Positions 33,820 to 42,093 of a stretch of DNA of 64,000 nt are shown here, piece after piece; positions within the stretch are counted from its first letter, which is position 1; each line of letters begins with the position of its first letter. Below the pieces are notes generated by a model that saw only the letters and a program-made list of their open reading frames with translations, made no database searches and was not told where the DNA came from. The DNA comes from an uncultured Spirochaetales bacterium (GTDB lineage: Bacteria; Spirochaetota; Spirochaetia; Sphaerochaetales; Sphaerochaetaceae), in contig CASEGX010000017.1 of the NCBI GenBank assembly GCA_949287505.1, positions 1-64,000 of the forward strand, read 5' to 3'. Both the position numbers and the translations under genes were made by a program.

Positions 33820-34920
33820 ATGCGCATAGAAGATTTTGAGATAAGAAAAACGGGCAAGGACAGCTGCACCGTTCTGCAATATAAAGGAGAAGGTGAGGAT
33901 CTTGTCATTCCGTCTGTGATTGGAAAGTATATCCCGGTCTCTGTCGAGGCCACACTGCTGAAGAAGGGAAACAAGGTTAAAAGCATAACGATTCCTGCAT
34001 CTGTGGACAGAATCGATGACGGCCTCTTTCCTTCTCTGAAGAATATAGAGGCGTTCAATGCTGATAAGGCATCGCGCTCATTCTCGTCTGAAGATGGAGT
34101 TCTTTATGACAGTTCACGTTACAGCCTTCTCTTTTATCCTCCCAGGAAAACCGGGAGCGTGTTCATAGCTCCGAAGAAGCTCGGGCGTGTTGCAAGGACC
34201 GCATTCTGCTGTAAGGTTCATTTCAAGGAGTTCCATTACTCATCAAAGCTTGAGGAGTTCCAGGCCCTGCCTTCGGAGTGCCCGGAGCTTGAGGCCTTCA
34301 TTCCATCAGATGATGCAGATGATCATGAAGGCGTGCTGATAAAGGGCAGAAAGCTTCTTTTCTATCCTCCGAAGGCCGGAGGGAAGGCTTATTCGATTCC
34401 TGATGGCATCGAGGAGATTGTCTCCGTTTCCTCCGAGCCATTTTTCCCCGAGAGCGTGAAAACCGTATATGCCCCGGCAACACTAAGAAAAGGACTTGAG
34501 AATGCTCTTGGAAATGCAGAGAAAGTCGAAGTGGAAAACCGCTCACAGTTCTACAGATCCGTCGATGGTGTCCTCTATTCCTGGAAGCGCGTGCTTCTCT
34601 CTTTCCCGGGAAGGATGGGAAAGGATGTGTATATTACACCATCAGGGACTGACCGTATCGGAGAGGGGGCGTTCCGTGGCTCCAGGGTTCATACTCTCGT
34701 GCTGTCTGAAGGAGTCAGCGCGATAGGGAACAATGCTTTCGAGAGAAGCGAGATATCCACACTGATAATCCCATCATCCGTGACAGACATAGCTCTCCAT
34801 GCCCTTTATGGCGCGGAGAAGCTCCGGCGCGTGATAGTTGAGAAAGGCAGCGTCGGGGAGATATTCCTTCGCGGAGAAAACCGCGGCGATATCATGGAGG
34901 TGCATCCTTCGCTTTTCTGA
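33820..34920 (+). CDS. BspA-type leucine-rich repeat protein
   Basis: 366 residues with LRR_5-like repeats: KSITIPASVDRIDDGLF, VFIAPKKLGRVARTAF, HTLVLSEGVSAIGNNAFE and STLIIPSSVTDIALHAL. These short I-P-x-S-V-x-x-I-x-x-x-A-F repeats are the Treponema/Bacteroides BspA type. Blocks with YDSSRYSLLFYPPRK and KGRKLLFYPPKAGG separate the repeats, suggesting a three-fold longer duplication. No signal peptide is present, unlike the surface BspA proteins, so it looks cytoplasmic. Its role is unknown; protein-protein binding is likely. Confidence 0.82.
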   Translation: MRIEDFEIRKTGKDSCTVLQYKGEGEDLVIPSVIGKYIPVSVEATLLKKGNKVKSITIPASVDRIDDGLFPSLKNIEAFNADKASRSFSSEDGVLYDSSRYSLLFYPPRKTGSVFIAPKKLGRVARTAFCCKVHFKEFHYSSKLEEFQALPSECPELEAFIPSDDADDHEGVLIKGRKLLFYPPKAGGKAYSIPDGIEEIVSVSSEPFFPESVKTVYAPATLRKGLENALGNAEKVEVENRSQFYRSVDGVLYSWKRVLLSFPGRMGKDVYITPSGTDRIGEGAFRGSRVHTLVLSEGVSAIGNNAFERSEISTLIIPSSVTDIALHALYGAEKLRRVIVEKGSVGEIFLRGENRGDIMEVHPSLF

Positions 34921-34944
34921 TTGCTTATCCTGCCCGAAAGAATG

Positions 34945-34950
34945 TATCCT
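34945..34950 (+). promoter_or_regulatory. -10 box of leaderless prephenate dehydrogenase gene
   Basis: TATCCT, 6 bases before the ATG at 34957; a weak TTGCTT lies 18 bases further up. Confidence 0.35.
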
Positions 34951-34956
34951 CTCGCT

Positions 34957-35688
34957 ATGAAAGCTGCAGTATACGGACTTGGAAGATTCGGCTCATTCTG
35001 GGCTGAATGTTTATACAAAGCAGGTTGTGATGTGATCGCGTACTCCCGCTCGGAGCATGAAATGCCAGAAGGAGTGGTCAGAGCTGGTGAGGATGAGGTG
35101 CTTAATGCCCCATATCTCTTTTTCTGTGTGGCAATCTCCTCATTTGAGGAGGTGCTGAAGAGAGTCGGAGGGAGAATCGGTAAGGATACGGTTGTCATGG
35201 ACACATGTTCTGTGAAAATTCTGCCATCTGCATGGATGAAAGAATACATCCCGTCCGACAGGACAATCATCGCAACGCATCCGATGTTCGGCCCTGATTC
35301 AGGAAGAAACGGACTTGACGGACTTCCGATAGTCATGTGTCCTGTCTCTCCAATAGGAGAGGAGTATGGTAAGATGAGGGCTTTCTTCGCCTCGATGGGG
35401 CTGGATGTGCTGGAAATGAGCGCGGAAAAGCATGATGAGGAAGCTGCATACTCCCAGGGAGTCACGCACTTTGTTGGCCGTACACTCAGCCAGATGGGCA
35501 TGAAACCCACACCCATTGCCACTCAGGGATACAGGAACCTGATGTCCATCGTCGAGCAGACATGCAATGACCCGCTGCAGCTTTTCTATGACCTCCAGCG
35601 GTATAATCCGTATGCGAAGGAAATGCGTCTCTCGCTTCAGGTTGCAATAGAAAAGGTATTGAACGCGCTCAGGAGAGAAGAAGGTTGA
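34957..35688 (+). CDS. tyrA: Prephenate dehydrogenase
   Basis: 243 residues, an NAD(P)-dependent dehydrogenase for tyrosine synthesis. The N-terminal Rossmann motif is AVYGLGRFGSFWAE; VVMDTCSVK, THPMFGPDSG and QGVTHFVGRTL are the prephenate-binding and catalytic blocks of the TyrA family. There is no fused chorismate mutase or ACT domain; a stand-alone chorismate mutase is encoded at 49165. It overlaps mtaB by 4 bases. Confidence 0.87.
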   Translation: MKAAVYGLGRFGSFWAECLYKAGCDVIAYSRSEHEMPEGVVRAGEDEVLNAPYLFFCVAISSFEEVLKRVGGRIGKDTVVMDTCSVKILPSAWMKEYIPSDRTIIATHPMFGPDSGRNGLDGLPIVMCPVSPIGEEYGKMRAFFASMGLDVLEMSAEKHDEEAAYSQGVTHFVGRTLSQMGMKPTPIATQGYRNLMSIVEQTCNDPLQLFYDLQRYNPYAKEMRLSLQVAIEKVLNALRREEG

Positions 35689-36965
35689 ATGTTTATATCT
35701 ATACATTAGGATGCCGGCTGAACCAGGCGGAAAGCGAGGCGATTGCCGACAGCTTTTCCCGTCAGGGCTTCTCGATGTCAGATGGCCGGGACGCAGATCT
35801 TGTCATCGTGAACTCCTGTACCGTCACGCAGAAGGCCGAGCAGAAAGCCAGAAGGATGATCAGGCTCTTTTCAAAGCATGCCGAGGTGATAGTCACCGGA
35901 TGCTATGCTGCTGTGAATCCTGAAGAAGTAGGGGCTTTGTCAGAGAGGGTTACGGTGTTCTCACTGAAAGAGAAAGCTTCCCTTCTTTCGCTTCCCGCGC
36001 ATATCTCCCTTGCTCTGGATTCCGGACTGTCTCTTCATGAGGCGATAGAGTCATTCTCTTTCCGCAGCTCGGATCCCTTTGCCTTCGATGCATCTTCGTT
36101 CCAGTATCATTCAAGAGCATATCTGAAGGTGCAGGATGGCTGTGACAACCACTGTGGCTACTGCCGTACAACAATTGCGCGAGGCGATTCTGTCTCCCTT
36201 CCTGCTGAGTCTGTTGTTGAGAGGGCGCTGAAACTGGAAGCTGAGGGCTTTCATGAGATAATGCTTACAGGTGTGAACCTCACCATGTACGATCATGAAG
36301 GTGCCGGTCTTGGTGGTCTTGTTGAGAAGCTTCTCTCTTCTCTGGGCAGCGGCATGAGAATACGGCTTTCATCCATGGAGCCAGATCATGTCGATGACCG
36401 CCTTCTTGATACGCTCAGTGACTTCAGAATGCAGCCTCATTTCCATATTCCGATCCAGTCTGCATCTGACAAGGTCCTTCAGAGGGCAATGAGAAGGTAT
36501 TCAATCAGCCATGTGGATTATATATTGTCCCGTATCAGAAAGCTGAAGGATGATCCTTTCATTGCTTGTGATGTGATCGCAGGCCTTCCCGGTGAGGGTG
36601 AGAAGGAGTTCATGGAAACCTATGATTTCCTCTCTTCTCATGACTTTGCGGCAATGCATGTCTTCCCGTATTCCCCGCGTCCCGGCACACCACTTTATGG
36701 TGCAAAGGACAGATGCGAGGAGAGGGTGAGGGACAGCCGGGCCGAAAAGCTCAGAAAGCTTTCCGCGGCACAGAGCAGGGCATACCTGGAAAGGCAGCTT
36801 GGAAAGACTGTGGAAGTCCTTGCAGAAAAAGATGAGAGCGGAACGACCGGAAACTATCTTAAAGCCCGGATACTGCTGCCAGAAGGACGCAGCGCGATAT
36901 CTGGGATGATTTACAAGGGCAGGATAACAGCTATCGATCCCGTTACCGTAAGTGTTGGCTTGTAG
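35685..36965 (+). CDS. mtaB: tRNA t6A37 methylthiotransferase
   Basis: A 426-residue radical SAM enzyme that turns t6A37 into ms2t6A in ANN-decoding tRNAs. The N-terminal MTTase domain has three Cys (LGCRLNQAES, NSCTVT, VTGCYA) for one [4Fe-4S] cluster; CDNHCGYC (C-x3-C-x2-C, about residue 150) binds the radical SAM cluster; a short TRAM domain ends the protein. The TTG start at 35685 overlaps the tyrA stop; AGGAGA lies upstream. Its 3' end overlaps the convergent cysE by 23 bases. Confidence 0.92.
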   Translation: MNVYIYTLGCRLNQAESEAIADSFSRQGFSMSDGRDADLVIVNSCTVTQKAEQKARRMIRLFSKHAEVIVTGCYAAVNPEEVGALSERVTVFSLKEKASLLSLPAHISLALDSGLSLHEAIESFSFRSSDPFAFDASSFQYHSRAYLKVQDGCDNHCGYCRTTIARGDSVSLPAESVVERALKLEAEGFHEIMLTGVNLTMYDHEGAGLGGLVEKLLSSLGSGMRIRLSSMEPDHVDDRLLDTLSDFRMQPHFHIPIQSASDKVLQRAMRRYSISHVDYILSRIRKLKDDPFIACDVIAGLPGEGEKEFMETYDFLSSHDFAAMHVFPYSPRPGTPLYGAKDRCEERVRDSRAEKLRKLSAAQSRAYLERQLGKTVEVLAEKDESGTTGNYLKARILLPEGRSAISGMIYKGRITAIDPVTVSVGL

Positions 36966-37830
36966 GCTCGATTGAGATATCCGTATTGGCATTTCTGACA
37001 ACCGAGTGCGGCGGGATGTTCTGCGTGATCATCGTGCCGGAATAGATCGTGCTATTCTTTCCTATCGTGATGTCCCCGAGAATAGTGGCATTTGCATAGA
37101 TCCAGACTCCATCCTCAATCGTAGGATGCCTCTTGCGTCCACCAAGGGATGCGCCATGATCCTCCACTGAGAGCGCACCGAGGGTGACTCCATGATAGAG
37201 CTTGACGGAACAGCCAATGACTGTCGTCTCTCCGATTGAGACTCCTGTGCCATGATCGATGAAGAAGCTTTCTCCGATAGTCGCCCCTGGGTGGATATCG
37301 ATTCCGGTCTCTGAGTGCACTGCCTCACTCATCATTCTCGGAAGAAGTGGAATACCAAGCGTATGCATTAAGTGAGCGACCCTGTGCACCGCCATGGCTT
37401 TCATGTAAGGATAGCAGAGAATTACCTCATGCACGGAAAGAGAGGCGGGGTCTCCCCTGTATCCGGCTTGGGCATCCGTCTTGAGTATTCTGCGTATCTC
37501 TGGAAGCTTTCCGGCAATCTTGTCAGCATACTCTGCGGCTTTCCTGTTTCCTTCCTCTTCGCCAAGTTCATCATTCTCATATCTCAGGGCCAGGGATATC
37601 GAGTCATAGATGAGATGCATGGTGTTTTCCATCTGATACTGTACGGCATTTCTCAGTCTCTTCGGATTATCACCGAGGTGACCGGGAAAGAACAGCTTCA
37701 TGAGGCAGCTGTTGAGTGTGATGATATCTTCCATGCATGGAAGGGGACAGTTCTTCCTTGAGAAATCCGCATTCTTTGTCCTTTCAAATGAATCAAGGAA
37801 TGGATCTATGAATCTGCTGGGATCGTACAT
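36943..37830 (-). CDS. cysE: Serine O-acetyltransferase
   Basis: 295 residues. It acetylates serine with acetyl-CoA, the first step of cysteine synthesis. A helical N-terminal domain is followed by left-handed beta-helix hexapeptides: DIHPGATIGESFFIDHG, VSIGETTVIGCSVKLYHG, and RKRHPTIEDGVWIYANATI, with the catalytic DIHP/H residues present. It resembles the long EpsC-like SATs. The ATG at 37830 is preferred over an upstream TTG at 37866, because that TTG belongs to the -35 box. Confidence 0.9.
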   Translation of the reverse strand: MYDPSRFIDPFLDSFERTKNADFSRKNCPLPCMEDIITLNSCLMKLFFPGHLGDNPKRLRNAVQYQMENTMHLIYDSISLALRYENDELGEEEGNRKAAEYADKIAGKLPEIRRILKTDAQAGYRGDPASLSVHEVILCYPYMKAMAVHRVAHLMHTLGIPLLPRMMSEAVHSETGIDIHPGATIGESFFIDHGTGVSIGETTVIGCSVKLYHGVTLGALSVEDHGASLGGRKRHPTIEDGVWIYANATILGDITIGKNSTIYSGTMITQNIPPHSVVRNANTDISIEPTSQHLR

Positions 37831-37837
37831 AGCCAGA

Positions 37838-37866
37838 ATTATGTTCTTCTTTTCCTCTGGTGGCAA
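37838..37866 (-). promoter_or_regulatory. Leaderless-type promoter of cysE
   Basis: On the minus strand: TTGCCA (37861-37866), 17 bases, CATAAT (37838-37843), 7 bases, ATG at 37830. Both boxes are one mismatch from consensus. Confidence 0.6.
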
Positions 37867-37875
37867 TATTCAGGA

Positions 37876-37881
37876 TATAAT
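37876..37881 (+). promoter_or_regulatory. -10 box of leaderless 84-residue gene
   Basis: A perfect TATAAT, 6 bases before the ATG at 37888. Confidence 0.5.
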
Positions 37882-37887
37882 GAGGCC

Positions 37888-38142
37888 ATGAAGGACAAAG
37901 AGGAAAAGATGCTCAGGATGCTTTCAGAGGGAAAGGTTCCGGAAAAAGAGGATCTGGGACTTGGAAAGGAGGAGTTTGTCCTTCTTGTCTCGAAAGCCCT
38001 GGCCGAAGATCTTATTTCCGGCGTGTATGTCTCCTTCTGCGACAATGAAAGCACTGCATCTTTATTATCTCAGGCCGTCCTTACTGATAAGGGTAAGGAG
38101 AGAATCAGGCGTAGAGTCCCGTTCTTCCGCTTCAGACGCTGA
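37888..38142 (+). CDS. Small basic-tailed protein, unknown
   Basis: 84 residues, starting with charged helix (MKDKEEKMLRMLSEGK) and ending AVLTDKGKERIRRRVPFFRFRR. The LTDKGKERI segment recalls the wing end of small winged-helix proteins, and the last 15 residues are strongly basic, so nucleic acid or membrane contact is possible. It is divergent from cysE and 45 bases before the methyltransferase at 38188, which has its own -10-like box. No family is recognised. Confidence 0.6.
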   Translation: MKDKEEKMLRMLSEGKVPEKEDLGLGKEEFVLLVSKALAEDLISGVYVSFCDNESTASLLSQAVLTDKGKERIRRRVPFFRFRR

Positions 38143-38175
38143 AGACCCCTGTTCATTCTGCTTTCCTTGCGATAA

Positions 38176-38181
38176 GATTAT
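38176..38181 (+). promoter_or_regulatory. -10 box of leaderless methyltransferase gene
   Basis: GATTAT, 6 bases before the ATG at 38188; the following CGGGCT matches the spacer used before the HAD gene at 46962 (CGGGCC). Confidence 0.4.
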
Positions 38182-38187
38182 CGGGCT

Positions 38188-39891
38188 ATGCTGGAATTCG
38201 AGAAGAAAGATTTTGCCAAGCTCTTAAAACATGGTGCCCTTGAAGGCCACAGGTGGATGAGAAATACAGATTCCACCGCAGTCAGAGTCTATGACAGGAA
38301 TCTTGCATCTTTTCCCCTTACAATTGATTTCTATGGTCCATATGCTCTCGTCGTCGATTACCAGGACGGAGGGATGGGCGATGATGACAGAATCGTTGCG
38401 CTCGACCTCATATCCCGCTATATGTATGTGGAACATGAGCGGATCATATGGAAGGAACGTAAGAAGAGAGAAGGGCGTGAACAGCATGAGAAGAGCGATG
38501 ACTCTCTCCGTATCGACGTTAAGGAGAACGGGCTTGTTTTCGAAACCGAGCTCAGAAGCTATACCGATACAGGTCTTTTTCTTGATCATGCAATAACACG
38601 CTCAATGGTCCGTGATATGTCTGCCTCGATGCGCGTTCTCAATCTTTTCTCATACACGGGATCATTTTCAGTCTATGCAGCAGCCGGGGGAGCAGAGAGT
38701 GTCGTCTCTGTAGATCTCTCGAATGTGTATACAGCATGGTGCGAGCGGAATCTGGAGAAGAACGGTTTTCTGGATGCGGGGAAGTACAGATCAGTTGCTT
38801 CCGATGCAAAGAGCTATCTTCAGAAGGCTTATGAGAACTCTGAGCGGTATGACTTGGTCATATTCGATCCTCCCGCATTCTCCAATTCCCATAAAGCTGA
38901 TGACTTTGATGTTCAGAAGGATTATCTGGAATATCTTTTCATGATCAGCCGCATACTCGCTCCAGGCGGCTGTGTGGTGTTCTCTGAGAACCTCAAGGAT
39001 TTCAGTTTCGCAAAGACACAATTGAAACCATATTGGAAAACAGTTGAGATAACGGGTGATGTCCATGCCCAGGGTTTCTCCGTAAAGAGAAGCGGACTAA
39101 GGGTATGGCTCTTGAAGAAGACGGCGGAGATGAAGGAAATCAAGGAAAAGTACGCCGAGAAGAAGAGAAGAAGAATGGACGAAGAGAAAGCAGAGAGACT
39201 GTCTTTTGCAGAGACAGATGGTGTGGAGGCAAGAGAGCCTCAGAAGGAAGAGACTGCCGGAGAGAGAAGAGAAGAAAGGCGCCCATATGAAAGAAGGGAC
39301 AACGGCAGAGGTGGAAGAGGCTCATATGAAAGACGTGGCCGTGATGACTGGAGAGGCCGTGACAGGGATAGAAACCGTGACCGTGGTTATGACCGTCCTC
39401 GCCGCTATGATGATGAGTATGAGAGAAGACCGCGTTACAGTGACAGGGAGAGAGACTGGGACAGGCCACGTTATCGTGATGACTTTGACAGACGGGATTG
39501 CCGTGATGGCTATCGCTCGGATCGTCCTCGCTACCGCGATGATTACGAGAGGCGTGAGCGCCGCCCTTATGGTGATAAGGAAAGCTACAGACAGCGCGAA
39601 TCATGGCCAGGAAGAAGGGATGATGATCGTGGTTTCTCCCGTTCATCCCGCCGTCGTGACTGGGATAATGACACCGGTCGCATGTATCGCAGCGAAAGGG
39701 ACCGCAGGGAGCCGAGATACTCCGAGACCGGAGAGGACAGGCGTCCATTCGGTGAAAGAGGCGAAAGGCGCAGGAGAAGCGCTCCCAAGCCATACGGCTA
39801 CGACTCATTCATGATCACGAAAAACCGTGATACTGCAGATGTCGGCTGGTTGAAGAATACGGAAATCCGTGACGATGGCGATAACAGCTGA
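38188..39891 (+). CDS. rRNA methyltransferase with long Arg/Asp/Tyr-rich tail
   Basis: 567 residues. Residues 1 to about 310 are a class I SAM methyltransferase of the RlmI/RlmK type: LDHAITRS, VLNLFSYTGSFSVYAAAGG (motif I), LVIFDPPAFSN (motif IV) and SENLKDFSF. The target is probably a base of 23S rRNA. From about residue 320 comes a charged helix (KKRRRMDEEKAERL). Residues about 355-530 are low complexity, dominated by Arg, Asp, Tyr and Gly (RYRDD, YERR, RDRDR, GRGGRGS). The last 30 residues (DSFMITKNRDTADVGWL) look conserved. Such tails bind RNA or form condensates in other proteins; here that is inferred. Confidence 0.85.
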   Translation: MLEFEKKDFAKLLKHGALEGHRWMRNTDSTAVRVYDRNLASFPLTIDFYGPYALVVDYQDGGMGDDDRIVALDLISRYMYVEHERIIWKERKKREGREQHEKSDDSLRIDVKENGLVFETELRSYTDTGLFLDHAITRSMVRDMSASMRVLNLFSYTGSFSVYAAAGGAESVVSVDLSNVYTAWCERNLEKNGFLDAGKYRSVASDAKSYLQKAYENSERYDLVIFDPPAFSNSHKADDFDVQKDYLEYLFMISRILAPGGCVVFSENLKDFSFAKTQLKPYWKTVEITGDVHAQGFSVKRSGLRVWLLKKTAEMKEIKEKYAEKKRRRMDEEKAERLSFAETDGVEAREPQKEETAGERREERRPYERRDNGRGGRGSYERRGRDDWRGRDRDRNRDRGYDRPRRYDDEYERRPRYSDRERDWDRPRYRDDFDRRDCRDGYRSDRPRYRDDYERRERRPYGDKESYRQRESWPGRRDDDRGFSRSSRRRDWDNDTGRMYRSERDRREPRYSETGEDRRPFGERGERRRRSAPKPYGYDSFMITKNRDTADVGWLKNTEIRDDGDNS

Positions 39892-39904
39892 TGATTTGGC
39901 TGAC

Positions 39905-39938
39905 GGCCTCATGTCCGATGGGCGTGAGGCCATAGTTT
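39905..39938 (+). terminator. Intrinsic terminator after methyltransferase
   Basis: GGCCTCA (39905-39911) with TGAGGCC (39925-39931), a 13-base loop, then ATAGTTTT. It sits between two convergent genes. Confidence 0.7.
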
Positions 39939-39966
39939 TGTCACCATGCAATGAAAATCAAGGATT

Positions 39967-41148
39967 CTAACGTTTCCCGATGGCTCTTCTCATCTTTGCT
40001 TCTATAGCAAATATGTTTATGAGCAGGATAATAAGTATATATGGAGGGAAGAAATTCATTGAGATATTCCGGCCGAGTATCCCGAAAACTGCAGGGAGAA
40101 GAGCGCTTCCGATATATGCTGAGCTCATCTCCAGCCCCATGATCCTTGCCGAGTATTCCCTGCCGAAGAACTCAGGCGTCTGATGAAGCATCGTAGGGTA
40201 TATCGGGCCAAATCCAAAGCCAAGGAAGAACATGGTATAACCTGCGAATCTTTCAGGAACGAGGATTACAAGAAGTATTCCTATGAGTATTGAGGCCTGC
40301 GAGATTCTGATCATAAGCTTGCCTGGCATGCGATAGGCAATGAGTCCTGATACAATCCTTCCGGCTGTTATTCCCCAGAAAAGAAGGCCTGCAGCTGCGG
40401 CGGCTGAGCTCTCAGAGAACCCTTTTATGCTTACAAGAAAGGTAGGGGCCCAGAGTATTGAAGACTGTTCCATCGCGCAGTATGAAAGAAATCCAAGCAT
40501 TGCAAGGACAGCACCTTTCTGGTGAATGGCTTCTGAAAGAGATGATGTGTTTTTCTCGGTTTTCGGTTTCTCGCTGTTCTGCGTTATGCTGCTTTCTCCT
40601 GCTTTTACCCAGAGCCTGTGCGAAAGCAGTACAAGAATACAGATCACGCTCTGCATGCTTCCGATAGTCATGTATCCGTTACGCCAGGACATTCCGTTTG
40701 CAAAGAAGTATGACAGCAGGAAAGGACCTACAAGCGTTCCGATTCCCCAGAATGCATGCAGGAAGTTCATTGCCCTTGCCTTGTAGTGAAGAGCGACATA
40801 GTTATTTAGACCTGCATCCACGGCCCCGGCTCCTGCTCCGAGAACGAGAGCTGCGGCAATAAGGACGGGGAAGGAGTGAATCAGGGAGAAGGCAATAAGC
40901 GCCAGGGCTGTGCAGGCTATGGAAACTACAGTGATGCTCCATGTGGATAGCTTCTCATTGACCTTTGCGTATATAAGGCTTGCCAGGGTTGTGCCAAGGC
41001 TGCAGGTGATTGAAATGATGCCGGCATATGATACAGGAACACCGAAATCTGAGAACATCATCGGCCATGCAGCTCCCAGCATTGAATCAGGAAGGCCTAA
41101 AGAGATGAATGCAGCATATATGACAACAAGAAGCAGAAATGAGAACAT
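39967..41148 (-). CDS. MFS transporter
   Basis: 393 residues with about 12 membrane helices in two sets of six joined by a hydrophilic loop (SSITQNSEKPKTEKN, about residue 190). The N-terminus SLGLPDSMLGAAWPMM and the helix-5 segment HAFWGIGTLVGPF resemble the sugar-related branch of the major facilitator family (YbjJ/FucP-like). The substrate is unknown. It is divergent from the AraC-type regulator at 41203, which is its most likely controller. No Shine-Dalgarno; a promoter is in place for a leaderless start. Confidence 0.87.
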   Translation of the reverse strand: MFSFLLLVVIYAAFISLGLPDSMLGAAWPMMFSDFGVPVSYAGIISITCSLGTTLASLIYAKVNEKLSTWSITVVSIACTALALIAFSLIHSFPVLIAAALVLGAGAGAVDAGLNNYVALHYKARAMNFLHAFWGIGTLVGPFLLSYFFANGMSWRNGYMTIGSMQSVICILVLLSHRLWVKAGESSITQNSEKPKTEKNTSSLSEAIHQKGAVLAMLGFLSYCAMEQSSILWAPTFLVSIKGFSESSAAAAAGLLFWGITAGRIVSGLIAYRMPGKLMIRISQASILIGILLVILVPERFAGYTMFFLGFGFGPIYPTMLHQTPEFFGREYSARIMGLEMSSAYIGSALLPAVFGILGRNISMNFFPPYILIILLINIFAIEAKMRRAIGKR

Positions 41149-41154
41149 GGCCAG

Positions 41155-41183
41155 AGTCTAGCACCTTGGCTGCTGTATGAGAA
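41155..41183 (-). promoter_or_regulatory. Leaderless-type promoter of MFS gene
   Basis: On the minus strand: TTCTCA (41178-41183), 17 bases, TAGACT (41155-41160), 6 bases, ATG at 41148. Confidence 0.5.
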
Positions 41184-41202
41184 TCCATGAAAAGCCGATT
41201 AC

Positions 41203-42093
41203 ATGATGAATCCGGACATAGTACGCTCTGTTATCGATGATTTCCTTCAATATGTTGCAAATTCACGACTTGGATGTTATTCATTTTATATGATCGGGCA
41301 TGGGATGACTGCAGAGGAGAAAACTGTAGGCGAAAACGCCGGGGCTTCCTGGGATTTCTCGGAAAGCGCAGAGCTGATTGTCGCCCGATGCCGCTCTCTG
41401 AGAGTGCTTGCCTCCGATGGCTTCCAGGCTTTCACGCTCCGTGAGGGCGAGGGTGTGTTCATTCCTCCCCGGACAGTGTCTGCAGTCGTTGCCGCCTCAG
41501 AGAGTGCCGTGATCCACCGTATTTCATTTCCACTGTCCCTTATCTGGGGAGATGAGAACAGTGCCGTGTACAGAAAATACTCAGAACCGCTTCTTTCCCT
41601 CTGCGCAGCCGTCTCTCTTTCACCCGGAGCCGCAAGAAAGGCAGAGGAGGCGTATGCTGTACTTTCGGAAAAAGCATATTGCTATGAGCTTATTGCACGG
41701 AATCTCATTACCGAGGTGCTTGTAACGGTCCTTGTTGAGAATGAGGGCTCTGCGTCTCCGTCAAGCGGATACGCAAATGAGAGAATCCTGGCGATGCTGA
41801 CATTCATCAAGGAGCATTACAATGAGAATATAAGACTTGGTGACATTGCCAGAGCGGTGAATGTATCAGAAAGGGAGTGCCTGAGAAGCTTCAGGAAGGC
41901 CCTTGGAACATCTCCTGTGCAGTATCTGATCGCTTACAGGCTATCAGAGGGTGTGAAGATGCTTGAGAACAGCAATCTGCAGATAGCAGAGATTGCATAT
42001 AAAACGGGTTTTGACAGCCCTGCTCATTTCTCACGGTCGTTTAAGTCCCTTTACGGCTTTTCTCCGTCCCGATGGAGATCCAGGCTTCTCTGA
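41203..42093 (+). CDS. AraC family transcriptional regulator
   Basis: 296 residues. An N-terminal cupin-like sensor part (FTLREGEGVFIPPRTVSAVV, about 75-110) is followed by two helix-turn-helix units at the C-terminus: IRLGDIARAVNVSERECLRSFRK in pieces from about residue 208, then LQIAEIAYKTGFDSPAHFSR and FKSLYGFSPS. This is the sugar-responsive AraC architecture. The ATG at 41203 has no visible ribosome site; 41206 is also ATG. The gene faces away from the MFS transporter with 54 bases between, suggesting it responds to that transporter's substrate. The last 63 bases overlap the convergent amidohydrolase. Confidence 0.88.
   Translation: MMNPDIVRSVIDDFLQYVANSRLGCYSFYMIGHGMTAEEKTVGENAGASWDFSESAELIVARCRSLRVLASDGFQAFTLREGEGVFIPPRTVSAVVAASESAVIHRISFPLSLIWGDENSAVYRKYSEPLLSLCAAVSLSPGAARKAEEAYAVLSEKAYCYELIARNLITEVLVTVLVENEGSASPSSGYANERILAMLTFIKEHYNENIRLGDIARAVNVSERECLRSFRKALGTSPVQYLIAYRLSEGVKMLENSNLQIAEIAYKTGFDSPAHFSRSFKSLYGFSPSRWRSRLL

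Noticed and set aside
37828-37866. TTG start of cysE at 37866
   Set aside because: The TTG is part of a TTGCCA -35 box correctly spaced from CATAAT and the ATG at 37830.
39206-39814. 202-codon Met/Thr/Val-rich ORF within the methyltransferase tail, and a His/Cys-rich one on the opposite strand
   Set aside because: Both are shadows of the repetitive Arg/Asp codons in the real frame; neither has a convincing start signal.
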